Source: CAZOVB01 sp964583095
Lineage (GTDB): Bacteria > Planctomycetota > Phycisphaerae > SM23-33
Direction of reading: 5' to 3'
NCBI GenBank assembly: GCA_964583095.1
Contig: CAZOVB010000030.1
Span: 1 to 47,526, forward strand
DNA length: 47,526 nt
Under the pieces are notes generated by a model. That model made no database searches. It was given only the letters and a program-made list of their open reading frames with translations, and had not been told where the DNA came from. Positions 39,703-47,432 of the stretch are shown here, one piece after another. Within the stretch, counting starts at the first letter, position 1. Each line of letters opens with the position of its first letter. A program made the translations under genes and the position numbers.

Positions 39703-40226
39703 CAGGCTTTCTCGTACAGTTGGATCTCGACCGCCAGGGTCGGGCCCTCGTTCCCGTTCCCGATGCTCTCCGTGACGGTGAAGTCGTTGTCGCTCGTCTT
39801 GGCCGAGATGGTGAAGACGCCGTTCTTGTTCGTGTCGGTCGCGCCCGAGACGGTGACCTTGTCCCCCACGGCGAACCCGTCGAAGGGGCTCCCGCCGTTC
39901 GCGATGAAGTGCTTGGGGTTGGTCGCGTCATCGTCCCCGTAGATCGTCAGGGCCGAGTACCCGGACGGGCACCCCACCTTGGCGATGATGGCGGGCGTGT
40001 ACTCCAGTTCGGTCAACTGGTACGAGGCCTCGGTGTGCAGGTCGTCGCACGCCGTGTCGAACCCGTCCAGCCGGTTCCGCTGGCTCAGGGACGAGTACCC
40101 CTGCGCCATGTAGTCCTGGTGGGCACGGGTCGCCATGGAGTTCTCTTTCCGGACATCCTGCAACCGCGCAATCGCACGGGTCAGGATCACGTCTCGTTCG
40201 GTGTAGGTCAGTGCGCGGGTTGCCAT
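39702..40226 (-). CDS. Unknown protein upstream of terL, possibly structural
   Basis: The product has 174 residues. The helical N-terminal half (YTERDVILTRAIARLQDV) is followed by a beta-rich C-terminal half with Ig-like character (GDKVTVSGATDTNKNGVFTIS). It has a near-perfect ribosome site (GGAGGTGATGT). It may be a virion attachment or completion protein. Confidence 0.6.
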   Translation of the reverse strand: MATRALTYTERDVILTRAIARLQDVRKENSMATRAHQDYMAQGYSSLSQRNRLDGFDTACDDLHTEASYQLTELEYTPAIIAKVGCPSGYSALTIYGDDDATNPKHFIANGGSPFDGFAVGDKVTVSGATDTNKNGVFTISAKTSDNDFTVTESIGNGNEGPTLAVEIQLYEKA

Positions 40227-40540
40227 ACATCACCTCCGAACCACGGAACCGACAGGCTCCGCATCGGTTTGCCGAACCGGATCTCAAACGCCTCGTTCGG
40301 ACGCCCAACTTGGTCGTGTGCCACGCCCTCCGGGACCGTCAGGACGTAACACTTTCGGTTCGCCTCAACGGTGACGGACCACTCCGTGTCCGTCGCGTCC
40401 GCAGCAACGATGGTGCCGCCACGGACGCCGACAGACCACGGGTTGCCCGTGACAGGTTCTGACCACCGGATGGAGTGCGTCCATTGCTGATCGGCAGCCA
40501 GGGCCACGGTTATGCACGTTATGAGGGCCAAGCACTTCAT
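40208..40540 (-). CDS. Secreted protein of the lysis region
   Basis: The product has 110 residues. A signal peptide (MKCLALITCITVALA) with cleavage near residue 15-16 precedes a beta-rich mature part. It is coupled to the preceding lipoprotein-like gene (ATGA). It may act in the envelope during lysis; no family is recognised. Confidence 0.6.
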   Translation of the reverse strand: MKCLALITCITVALAADQQWTHSIRWSEPVTGNPWSVGVRGGTIVAADATDTEWSVTVEANRKCYVLTVPEGVAHDQVGRPNEAFEIRFGKPMRSLSVPWFGGDVWQPAH

Positions 40541-40890
40541 TCTCGGATCGCGTCCCTCGTCTCGGTAATGAGGTCCAGGATGGAATCGCGCCGCTGTTCG
40601 AGCGTGTCCAGCATTTCCTGGAACTCGTCCGTGTCAGGTTCCTCGTCGCGCCGGTCCGCTTCACGGATGGACGCTTCGATCTCCTGTTCCAGTTCCCACA
40701 AGTCGCTGATGGCCCGGACCAACGCCTCGATCTTGGCGGGGTCGATGTCCGGGTCGAACTCGGTCACGATGGTGCTGCCGTCGGGCCTCGTCTCGGTGGT
40801 GGTGCACCCGGCATGAATGGCGATGCCAATCAGCACCACCAGCACCATAAGCACCGGAATCAGACATGCGAAGTCAGAAAAACGCCTCAT
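40537..40890 (-). CDS. Membrane-anchored coiled-coil protein, spanin candidate
   Basis: The product has 117 residues. A hydrophobic N-terminal helix (LIPVLMVLVVLIGIAI) ends in HAGC29, an imperfect lipobox lacking an aliphatic residue at -3. A charged coiled coil follows (residues 45-117). It could be a lipoprotein or an inner-membrane spanin-like protein; no partner nested in another frame is obvious. Start in ATGA. Confidence 0.55.
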   Translation of the reverse strand: MRRFSDFACLIPVLMVLVVLIGIAIHAGCTTTETRPDGSTIVTEFDPDIDPAKIEALVRAISDLWELEQEIEASIREADRRDEEPDTDEFQEMLDTLEQRRDSILDLITETRDAIRE

Positions 40891-41495
40891 CGGAAGTACC
40901 TCCCTTCAACCCCGAACCCGTGGGGGTTGATGCTGTTGAACTTCGTGAAAGGGTTGGGCACCCACATGGGGACGATGCAGGTGTAGATGTCGAACCGGCA
41001 CAGGTCGCGAGGGTCCACCTCGGACGCGTTGCACCGGTACAGGTTCAGTTTCTCGTGCGCCCGTGCGACCAGTTCCGAACAGAAGAGCCGGTCGTCGCTC
41101 TCGCGGGACCGGAACCAGTCCACGGCGTTCCGGATGGCTTGCCGGAAATCGTACTTGACCCCTTGGCCCTCCACCCGGTCCAGGAATTCCTGCATGTGTT
41201 TCACGTCGAGGGAGGTCACGCCGCCCCGGTGGACCTTGAGCAGGTACGTGGGCCGCTTGAGTGTTTCGCTCTCGTTCAGGACGGCCCACATGGTACGGCT
41301 GAACACGCGGGCCTCCCCGCGCAGGGACGTGACCTCCACGCACACGTCCTCGTCCCGCACAACGGCCACGTGGCTGATCGGGTAGCGCAACACCCATCGG
41401 ATGAGCCGGGAGACCGCCCCGGTCCCGGCGAACGCGATAACGTCACCGGGTTCCGGGGCGATCTGGGGAGCGAAAGGGCCAGGAGCGATACTCAT
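40887..41495 (-). CDS. YiiX-like permuted NlpC/P60 peptidase
   Basis: The product has 202 residues. The start of the fold (GDVIAFAGTGAVSRLI) brings H42 (ISHVAVV), then E54 (CVEVT), and the catalytic cysteine C139 comes late (LFCSELVARA), as in circularly permuted papain-like enzymes of the YiiX/LRAT group. It starts in the endolysin stop (ATGA), so it may be a second lysis enzyme acting on peptide cross-links or lipids. The mature target is unknown. Confidence 0.78.
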   Translation of the reverse strand: MSIAPGPFAPQIAPEPGDVIAFAGTGAVSRLIRWVLRYPISHVAVVRDEDVCVEVTSLRGEARVFSRTMWAVLNESETLKRPTYLLKVHRGGVTSLDVKHMQEFLDRVEGQGVKYDFRQAIRNAVDWFRSRESDDRLFCSELVARAHEKLNLYRCNASEVDPRDLCRFDIYTCIVPMWVPNPFTKFNSINPHGFGVEGRYFR

Positions 41496-41986
41496 GCGAA
41501 AACCCTCTTCATCCACCCGCGCACGAAGGTGGGTCGGTTGAGACTCAGGTAGAACGCGCCGCGTTTCACCGCGTACGCTCGATGGAGAACGCCGGGGTAC
41601 CGGCGCTCATACTCGTTCGCGGCAGACCGGGTCATGGGCCCGACGATCCCGTCCTCCACGAGCGGGTCCTCGTAGGACTGCCGGATCGCGTTCCACGCCT
41701 GTTGGAGATATGTTGCGGCCCGGTCGGCTCCGCTCGTGACGGCGAAATCGAACACCTCGTTCGCCAACCCCTGGGAGGCGATCAGGTCCAGGTGCAGGGC
41801 GTCCCAGTAGTCGTGCCGGTACACCTGCCGGGCTTCCGCTTCCCCGACGGACCCGTCCTTCCAGGCGTCCGGGTGGGCCGTCTCGGATATGCCCGCGTAG
41901 GTGCGCCCCCCCGCGTCCCTGGGGTCGTGGACGTACCCGCCCTCGAACCGGAGCGTATGCGTGAGTGCCGCGTCGAAATCAGCCAT
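41492..41986 (-). CDS. Endolysin, GH108 N-acetylmuramidase
   Basis: The product has 164 residues. The catalytic motif FEGGYVHDPRDAGGRTYAGIS puts the acid at E15, and a C-terminal peptidoglycan-binding domain includes DGIVGPMTRSA. The family cleaves the glycan of peptidoglycan. No signal peptide is present, so release depends on the holin gene just upstream. The ATG at 41986 is preferred over 41995, with AAGGATGGGCAAG before it. Confidence 0.92.
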   Translation of the reverse strand: MADFDAALTHTLRFEGGYVHDPRDAGGRTYAGISETAHPDAWKDGSVGEAEARQVYRHDYWDALHLDLIASQGLANEVFDFAVTSGADRAATYLQQAWNAIRQSYEDPLVEDGIVGPMTRSAANEYERRYPGVLHRAYAVKRGAFYLSLNRPTFVRGWMKRVFA

Positions 41987-42269
41987 CTTGCCCATCCTTC
42001 GTGCCCGTCAGAACCGCGCCGCCACACTTCTGGCAGTGCGTGTACATGGCGTTCACGGACCGTTGCAGGTCTCGCATGGCGTCCGTAGAGTTCTGGACCG
42101 CCACAGACGTGCGTTCGATGATCGTGATGAGTTGTGTCCGTATGAACTGTTCCCGCTCGTCCAGGGTCTCCGTCATGGACTGTTCCCGTTTCCAGTCGCG
42201 CCACACGAAGAAACAGATTGCCGCCACGACGGGTCCCGCGTTCTGAGCCAATTCCAGCCACACATCCAT
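41979..42269 (-). CDS. Holin-like protein
   Basis: The product has 96 residues. A single N-terminal transmembrane helix (NAGPVVAAICFFVWRDW) is followed by a charged amphipathic helix and a C-terminal HCQKCGG. The position right before the endolysin and the BhlA-like layout suggest a holin. The ATG at 42269 has AAAGGTGGTACCG; GTG at 42278 lacks a site. The cysteine pair is unusual. Confidence 0.68.
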   Translation of the reverse strand: MDVWLELAQNAGPVVAAICFFVWRDWKREQSMTETLDEREQFIRTQLITIIERTSVAVQNSTDAMRDLQRSVNAMYTHCQKCGGAVLTGTKDGQDG

Positions 42270-42287
42270 CGGTACCACCTTTCGGAC

Positions 42288-42545
42288 TTACGCGCCCTGC
42301 TGCGACTTGCGCGGGTCCAGCTCTTTCCCGTGGGCCTTCGCGTAGTTCTCCATCTCGACGCGAATCACGCCCGAGCGGAACATGTCGTTCTGGGAGGTCA
42401 ACCGGGCGATGTCCGCGTCCAACTTGTCCAGGGCCTGTTGGTTCTGCGCGGCCACCCGGTCCCGTTCCTGTTTGCGACGGTTCAGTTCACCGTCCACGTG
42501 CTTCCACTTCTGTTGAAGCATCTCGAACTGTTCTGGGGTCAGCAT
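42288..42545 (-). CDS. Coiled-coil protein between fibre and holin genes
   Basis: The product has 85 residues, almost wholly a charged coiled coil (residues 5-60, NRRKQERDRVAAQNQQALD). It might be a fibre chaperone or a lysis factor; no family is recognised. GGAGACCCCCC precedes the ATG. Confidence 0.65.
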   Translation of the reverse strand: MLTPEQFEMLQQKWKHVDGELNRRKQERDRVAAQNQQALDKLDADIARLTSQNDMFRSGVIRVEMENYAKAHGKELDPRKSQQGA

Positions 42546-42556
42546 GGGGGGTCTCC

Positions 42557-45052
42557 TTAATCGTGTTCGGGCAGCCAGTGGGGAAGTTCCGCGTAGATGG
42601 GGGTGAATTCGACTACGTCGTTCGCGGCGTTGGCTTGGAAGGTCAGGAGGACCTGTCCCTCAAAGGGCACCACAATGGGGGCACCGTTCGTCTGCGCGGG
42701 CACCCATTCCACGGCCCCGTCCGCGACCGATTGGGACACGTTGACCGTGTACGTGCTGCTGTGGCCGGGATGCGGGGCGACTTTCAGGCGGGCGGTCCCG
42801 GACCCGGACAGGTTGTCCCCGTGGACGTACGCCCCGTAGAACAGCAAGGGGCACCGGTCGGCATGAACGGTCAGGATCGTGCGCTCACTCGTGTCGGGCG
42901 CGGTGCTGTCGCGCCAGTTGATCTCGCTGCTGCGATGAAGGGGTTGCGCGTAGAACACCGGGGACGTGTCGAGACGCATGACGAATGGTTTCGAGATGGT
43001 GCAGGAGTAGTTCCCGCTGGCGAGGGAGTCGTCAATCGTGACCCGCATCTTCCACGAGGTGCTCAGGCTGCCATAGCCGGGAGATACCTCGAACACGCCC
43101 AGCAGATACACCGTATCGGTTCCGGGATACCGCACCGTCCGCAGCGGGTAGTAGGTGAAGTTCGTGGTGTCGTACAGCCCCAGCGCGAAGTTGGTCGTGC
43201 CGACCCCGTTCGGGTTACAGCGGCACGCAACCAAGATGCGCGTGCCAGCGAGACACGTGAATTGGGCCTCGATGTATCCGGGAACGGATGCCGCGTCGTA
43301 GTTCACCGTGATGGTGTCGCCGTTCACGGACGGTGTGCAGTTGGTACCGCTCCAGCTTGCGCCGTCCACAAGGTTCGGGCCGCCGCCAAGCTCGATGCCG
43401 CTGTCGATGGCGTTCCGGATCGCCTCCAGGGAATCGGTGGACTTGTCGAATGTCTGCGAGCCAGACGAAAGTATGTCCAGTAGTGAACCAGCAGTGGGCG
43501 CAGCAGGGGCTTGCTGGTTCAGCTTGTTGTAGACCGCCGTCTCCACGTCGGACGAGGACAGGTTATGAAGTTCGCTCGTGACGGCGTCGATATCGTCCAC
43601 AATGGCTTCCACGTAGGAGACGATCTCGTGCATGTCGTCCACCCGCATCTTGATCGCGGGCACGTAGGCGGAGGCAACCGTGCGTCGGTACAGGGCGGAC
43701 ACCTGGTCCGCCGTCAGGGCGTGGTCGTACCACTCCACGGTGTCGAGGTCCCCCACCAGGTCGAACGTCTGGACGCTGGACGCGCCGATCCGGAACTGGA
43801 TGGCGTTGCTGGAGTCGCCCGCCGTGTCGGGGGCGCTGTTGGCCAGTTCGCCGTCCACGTACAGGTACACGGTGGAACCGTAATCGCGCACCAGGACCAA
43901 GTCGTGCCAGTTGCCGTCGTCCACGGGGTCCGGCCCACTGAAGTCCACGCTGGTCCCGCTCTTGACGATCACCCGAGGGGTGCCGTTCGAGTTCAGAAGG
44001 ATCTCGTTAATGTAGGCTGCCGGGTCGCTTCGCCACCCACAGACGATCTCCAGGTTCACGGAGGCGGACGGTTTCCGGACCCAGGCCCGCATGGAGAAGT
44101 CCGCGCCCCCGTGGGAACCGCTGATATCCGTCCCGACGCTTACGTCTTGAGCGCCCGCGAACCGGATCGCTTCCCCGTGGACGCCTGGTACGGTTATGGC
44201 CCCGGATCCGTTCATCGTCCCGTCGTTGCCCGCAACCCCGTAGTCCCGGAGGTCGTCAATCCCGCCCAGGTACCACTGCGAATATGCGCCCGGTACCGGC
44301 ACCGGGTCGAGCGGTTCCACGGTTGTCTGGAGCCGGTCCAAGAGTGCCTTCAACGCACCGAGGCCGTCGGTCGTGTTGTCCAGGTCCATCTGGACCCCGG
44401 TCACGGCCCCTTTGATGGCCCCGAGGCCGTCGGTCTCGTTGTCCAGGTCGGCTTGTACGGCGTCTATCAGGCCCTTCAGAGCCCCCAACCCGTCTGTCCC
44501 GTTGTCCAAGTCGTTCTGGATGTTGTCGCAGACCGTGTCCACGATCACGATCAGGTCTTTCAACCCTTCCAGCCCGTACGTGGCGTGTTCGAGATGTGCC
44601 CGGTTCGCTTGAACGTCCGTCGCGATGTCCCCCACCTCGCTCACCCGGCCCCAGAAGTACTTGTCCGGGAGTTCCGTGGTTTCCCCATCGATGGTGGATT
44701 TCACCCCGGACATCTTGACCCGGAACACGTCCCCGGCAACCCACGTGCCGGTCGGGAACCCGTGCGTGTAGAAGACCCGTCCGTCCACTTTGGAGTTGGC
44801 CGCTGCATTAACGATGGTCGTTGTGGCCCCGCTACGAATCCGGTCAATCGTGCAGGTGCCAGCGGTCAGTTCGGACGCAACCACAAGGTCGCCGGACGGG
44901 TCCAGGAACGTGATGTAGAAGTCGATGTCTTCGTCCAACCGGGGATTCCGCAACCCCTCCAGGCCCGATACCTGCGGACCGGCTGCCATGGCGTCGATCT
45001 TGAGGTCTACCGCCTCCAGGAGTGCGCGGGTATTTGGTGTGATGCGTGGCAT
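42557..45052 (-). CDS. Tail fibre with LamG-like lectin domain
   Basis: The product has 831 residues. Beta-rich N-terminal 140 residues are followed by a coiled region with three ~21-residue repeats (DLDNGTDGLGALKGL, DLDNETDGLGAIKGA, DLDNTTDGLGALKAL). A LamG/concanavalin-like jelly roll spans about 285-460 (DFSMRAWVRKP, WHDLVLVRDYGSTVYLYVDG), with a second beta domain at 560-700 and a C-terminal head. It probably binds a surface glycan. The start lacks a clear ribosome site and abuts the previous stop, suggesting coupling. Confidence 0.8.
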   Translation of the reverse strand: MPRITPNTRALLEAVDLKIDAMAAGPQVSGLEGLRNPRLDEDIDFYITFLDPSGDLVVASELTAGTCTIDRIRSGATTTIVNAAANSKVDGRVFYTHGFPTGTWVAGDVFRVKMSGVKSTIDGETTELPDKYFWGRVSEVGDIATDVQANRAHLEHATYGLEGLKDLIVIVDTVCDNIQNDLDNGTDGLGALKGLIDAVQADLDNETDGLGAIKGAVTGVQMDLDNTTDGLGALKALLDRLQTTVEPLDPVPVPGAYSQWYLGGIDDLRDYGVAGNDGTMNGSGAITVPGVHGEAIRFAGAQDVSVGTDISGSHGGADFSMRAWVRKPSASVNLEIVCGWRSDPAAYINEILLNSNGTPRVIVKSGTSVDFSGPDPVDDGNWHDLVLVRDYGSTVYLYVDGELANSAPDTAGDSSNAIQFRIGASSVQTFDLVGDLDTVEWYDHALTADQVSALYRRTVASAYVPAIKMRVDDMHEIVSYVEAIVDDIDAVTSELHNLSSSDVETAVYNKLNQQAPAAPTAGSLLDILSSGSQTFDKSTDSLEAIRNAIDSGIELGGGPNLVDGASWSGTNCTPSVNGDTITVNYDAASVPGYIEAQFTCLAGTRILVACRCNPNGVGTTNFALGLYDTTNFTYYPLRTVRYPGTDTVYLLGVFEVSPGYGSLSTSWKMRVTIDDSLASGNYSCTISKPFVMRLDTSPVFYAQPLHRSSEINWRDSTAPDTSERTILTVHADRCPLLFYGAYVHGDNLSGSGTARLKVAPHPGHSSTYTVNVSQSVADGAVEWVPAQTNGAPIVVPFEGQVLLTFQANAANDVVEFTPIYAELPHWLPEHD

Positions 45053-45053
45053 G

Positions 45054-45368
45054 TCAGAACAGGGTGGTCACTTGAAGGGTTGCGGTTTCGGATTCGTCCG
45101 CACGGACGAACTGCGCACGGCGGATCAAGGTCTCTTGGTCCAGGAGAAGCGTGTCTCCGTCGCTCAACAGGTGGCCAAGCGGCGTGTCCCGGTCAGGGGG
45201 GGTGGTGCCCCAGCCGACACGGACCGGGCCGTCTTCAACGGTGATCAGTACCTGTTTCGGGTACCGGCCATCGTCACTCGCCAGCGTCGTGAGAGCCGAC
45301 GCCGTCAGGCCCACCTCGTGCCGCGTCGTTTGCCGGGGCGGGCCGCTCAGTATCAGGACTTGCTGCAT
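45054..45368 (-). CDS. Small beta-rich protein overlapping terS
   Basis: The product has 104 residues, beta-rich (LLDQETLIRRAQFVRA, VLITVEDGPVRVGW). Its start lies inside the terS tail (95-base overlap), with GAGGAAACAGGCCC upstream. Related small proteins often sit beside fibre genes, but I do not recognise a family. Confidence 0.6.
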   Translation of the reverse strand: MQQVLILSGPPRQTTRHEVGLTASALTTLASDDGRYPKQVLITVEDGPVRVGWGTTPPDRDTPLGHLLSDGDTLLLDQETLIRRAQFVRADESETATLQVTTLF

Positions 45369-45879
45369 GGGCCTGTTTCCTCGCTTTGCGAGATTCTTGG
45401 ACGTATTCGGGAAGCTGGCCTCCCGCGATCTGCTTGATGTTCCGGATGTCCTCAGTGGTAAGCATCAGGGACCGGTTGTTCGTGTTGACCGTCTTGCTCT
45501 TCGGGACACCAATCCGGTCCAGAAGGTCCTGGGCAATGTGGACCTGGGAGAGCTTCGTGTGCTTGTCCCCCAACATCCCCCGCGCTATCGTCGCCACCGC
45601 CTCAAAAGACAACGAACGGAGACGTTCCAGCGCCAACGCCACCACATCCCCCTGGTCCGCCCGGATGGCTTCAAGAACCCGCTTCCCCGCCGCGCTCTTC
45701 CGGACCCGTGTGACGGTGTCCTTGTGGCAACCAACAAGGGTCGCCACTTGGCGGACCGTCGCGCCCGTCCCCAACTGGATGAGAATCTCCCGCTGGAGGG
45801 GGGTCAGGTTCGCCCCCACAAGTTCGACCGGGAGGTTCTTGGCGGCTGTGTCCGCCTCTTGTTTCGTGCGTCTTGGCAT
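45274..45879 (-). CDS. terS: Terminase small subunit-like protein
   Basis: The product has 201 residues. An HTH spans about 25-62 (LQREILIQLGTGATVRQVATL, then CHKDTVTRV), then a helical oligomerisation core (70-125), then a disordered tail that overlaps the next gene. First gene of the late operon, it would recognise viral DNA for TerL. The ATG has no Shine-Dalgarno sequence; a near copy of the TGACAGTTGAA motif sits 7 bases upstream. Confidence 0.72.
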   Translation of the reverse strand: MPRRTKQEADTAAKNLPVELVGANLTPLQREILIQLGTGATVRQVATLVGCHKDTVTRVRKSAAGKRVLEAIRADQGDVVALALERLRSLSFEAVATIARGMLGDKHTKLSQVHIAQDLLDRIGVPKSKTVNTNNRSLMLTTEDIRNIKQIAGGQLPEYVQESRKARKQAHAASPDTERPAPANDAARGGPDGVGSHDAGE

Positions 45880-45885
45880 TGCGGG

Positions 45886-45896
45886 TTCAACTGTGA
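45886..45896 (-). promoter_or_regulatory. Motif TCACAGTTGAA just before terS
   Basis: On the minus strand it differs by one base from TGACAGTTGAA at 34328-34338 and 47142-47152. It occupies the place where the terS ribosome site should be. A TTGACA at 45948-45943 lies further upstream without a good -10. Confidence 0.35.
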
Positions 45897-46095
45897 AGTG
45901 GGTTTACACTCTTGACACAAGTGTGCATTAAATTCACGGTTTTGTCAACACGGAAGCCAAATTCGAACTGTCGCGGGTATGCGGGACCAGGGGGCGGCTG
46001 GCCCTGTTACAAGTGACGGTGCGAAGGTTGCGGTTTTTGCGACTGTTTCCACAGGGGGCGCGAGAATCGATACGGACATTTGACTTTGAACGAAT

Positions 46096-46182
46096 CGCGT
46101 TCAATTCTCGTTCAAATGAGCCGTAAGTCCTTTCGCGACAACACCCATGCTCGTTCAATTCTCGTTCAGTTCTCGTTCAATT
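46096..46182 (+). repeat. Iterons: five 11-bp repeats of CTCGTTCAATT type
   Basis: Copies at 46096-46106 and 46107-46117 (tandem) and at 46150-46160, 46161-46171 and 46172-46182 (tandem), with one or two changes each. An inverted partial copy (TTTGAACGAA) lies at 46085-46094. The 11-bp period is close to one helical turn, placing each copy on the same DNA face. It is a candidate replication origin or a cooperative regulator site upstream of the late operon. Confidence 0.8.
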
Positions 46183-46217
46183 GGTCCAGGACAAATCCCT
46201 GACAAGTCCGGACCACG

Positions 46218-46318
46218 CTTCCCGCGCCCTGTGGGAAGGTTCCCCATTTCTTCCCGCACCGTAAACAGGGCCTTCCCACACTTCTTCCCCGCACATCTGC
46301 CCCCCTTCCCGCGCCCTG
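46218..46318. repeat. Purine/pyrimidine-biased repeats with two CTTCCCGCGCCCTG copies
   Basis: The 14-mer occurs at 46218-46231 and 46305-46318. Between them TTCCCCATTTCTTCCCGCAC and TTCCCACACTTCTTCCCCG are imperfect copies of each other. On the minus strand the theme is GCGGGAAG. These may be protein-binding sites; a packaging signal near terS is possible. Confidence 0.6.
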
Positions 46319-46461
46319 CAAATCATGACCCCCATACTGCCCATAATCCGCAGAACGCCCACCCCGGCCCCGACCTTTCCCTGTGGCGATAGGGAAGATT
46401 CGCAAAACTTTATTCCGTGCCCCACCCCACACCCGCACCAGGCGAACCCATTCCAGGCGTC

Positions 46462-46498
46462 CAGAATCGATTCTGAGGCGTTTTGCCCCCATGGGGGC
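46462..46498. repeat. Two perfect 14-bp palindromes
   Basis: CAGAATCGATTCTG at 46462-46475 and GCCCCCATGGGGGC at 46485-46498 are each perfectly self-complementary without a spacer. Another palindrome, CGTTGCGCAACG, lies near 46723-46734. They could be dimer-binding operators. Confidence 0.6.
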
Positions 46499-47107
46499 AC
46501 CCTACCCCTTACAACGACCCATGTCGCGCCTCCTGGACCCCGTAGCGCACGCACACGCCCAGGTGACACGGGAGGGGGGACGCCACAGGACCCAAAACCC
46601 CGGTTTTCCGCCAAGAATTGGGGGGTGGGGGGTAACATAGTATCCATCGACCCGGAAGGGGGGTCCCCCCCGGTGGGCAGGGGGTGTGTGCCCGCGGGGG
46701 TACAGCGGTGTCGCCCACACAGCGTTGCGCAACGTTGCATGTCTCTGGGGGACGTGTCCGGGAACTGCGCCGGGGCCGGGCCGGGGCCGGGCGTAACCCC
46801 CGGTTGGCCGTGAACGGGCCGCTGGCAGGACAGGACCGCTCCGTAACCCCCTGTGGAGCATAGGCTTGCGCCTGGACCGCTCTGTTATGAAACACCACCG
46901 CCGCCGGGGCACACCCTGTACCAAAACACAACGCCGGGGCATGTCCTGATGGGCGAGTACCCCTGCCCTCCCCCGTAACCCCGTGCCAGACAGGAAGAAC
47001 CCACTAATAGGCCCACCGCCCTGCCGCCCTGGGGCCGGTCCCTGCCCTGTGGGCCCATCATGTCCAGATCGGGCCCCTCTGGCCGGTCCCACGGGCCGAT
47101 ATGCCCC

Positions 47108-47136
47108 TTGACACAATTAACTTAGTCTGTTAAACT
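47108..47136 (+). promoter_or_regulatory. Promoter of the accessory cassette with operator-like repeat
   Basis: TTGACA at 47108-47113, a 17-base spacer and TAAACT at 47131-47136. An inverted repeat TTAAC-N7-GTTAA sits within the spacer and -10 (47117-47133), a natural repressor site. A second TTGACA, part of the TGACAGTTGAA motif, follows at 47141. The leader to the first gene (start 97) would be about 400 bases. Confidence 0.7.
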
Positions 47137-47329
47137 ATCCTTGACAGTTGAAGCGGGACCCAACGGGGCCGGGGAATATCACTCAACAATGAGAAGAACT
47201 CCCAAGGTATCTGGTACCAGTACCAGTAATACCTCCCTGAATAGGCCCACCCGGCGGGAGCCGTGAGGGACGCCCGAGGGCTACGGCCCCTGATGCTCCA
47301 CACTCCGCGCAACGCGGCCCGCCGGAAGC

Positions 47330-47344
47330 TCCTTGATAGTTGAA
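47330..47344 (+). promoter_or_regulatory. Second copy of the TCCTTGAYAGTTGAA motif
   Basis: TCCTTGATAGTTGAA here and TCCTTGACAGTTGAA at 47138-47152 match at 14 of 15 bases, both upstream of the cassette. No -10 follows either at the usual distance, so they look more like regulator sites than promoters. Confidence 0.45.
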
Positions 47345-47432
47345 CTCGCCTGTACCCGGCCATGAGGGCCGGGCGGGGCCCTGTAAGGCGCACGGACCGC
47401 GCAAGGGCCGAAAACGTCTCTCTCTCTCCCTG

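Noticed and set aside
45912..45942. Rightward promoter at TTGACA 45912
   Set aside because: No -10 at 16-18 bases and no gene downstream on that strand.
45934..46158. Leftward 74-codon frame upstream of terS
   Set aside because: No convincing ribosome site or motif; it overlaps the iteron block.
46177..46740. Leftward open frame of 187 codons (and overlapping frames in the same region on both strands)
   Set aside because: No ribosome site, abnormal composition, covers repeats and palindromes, and several equally long frames overlap in other phases.
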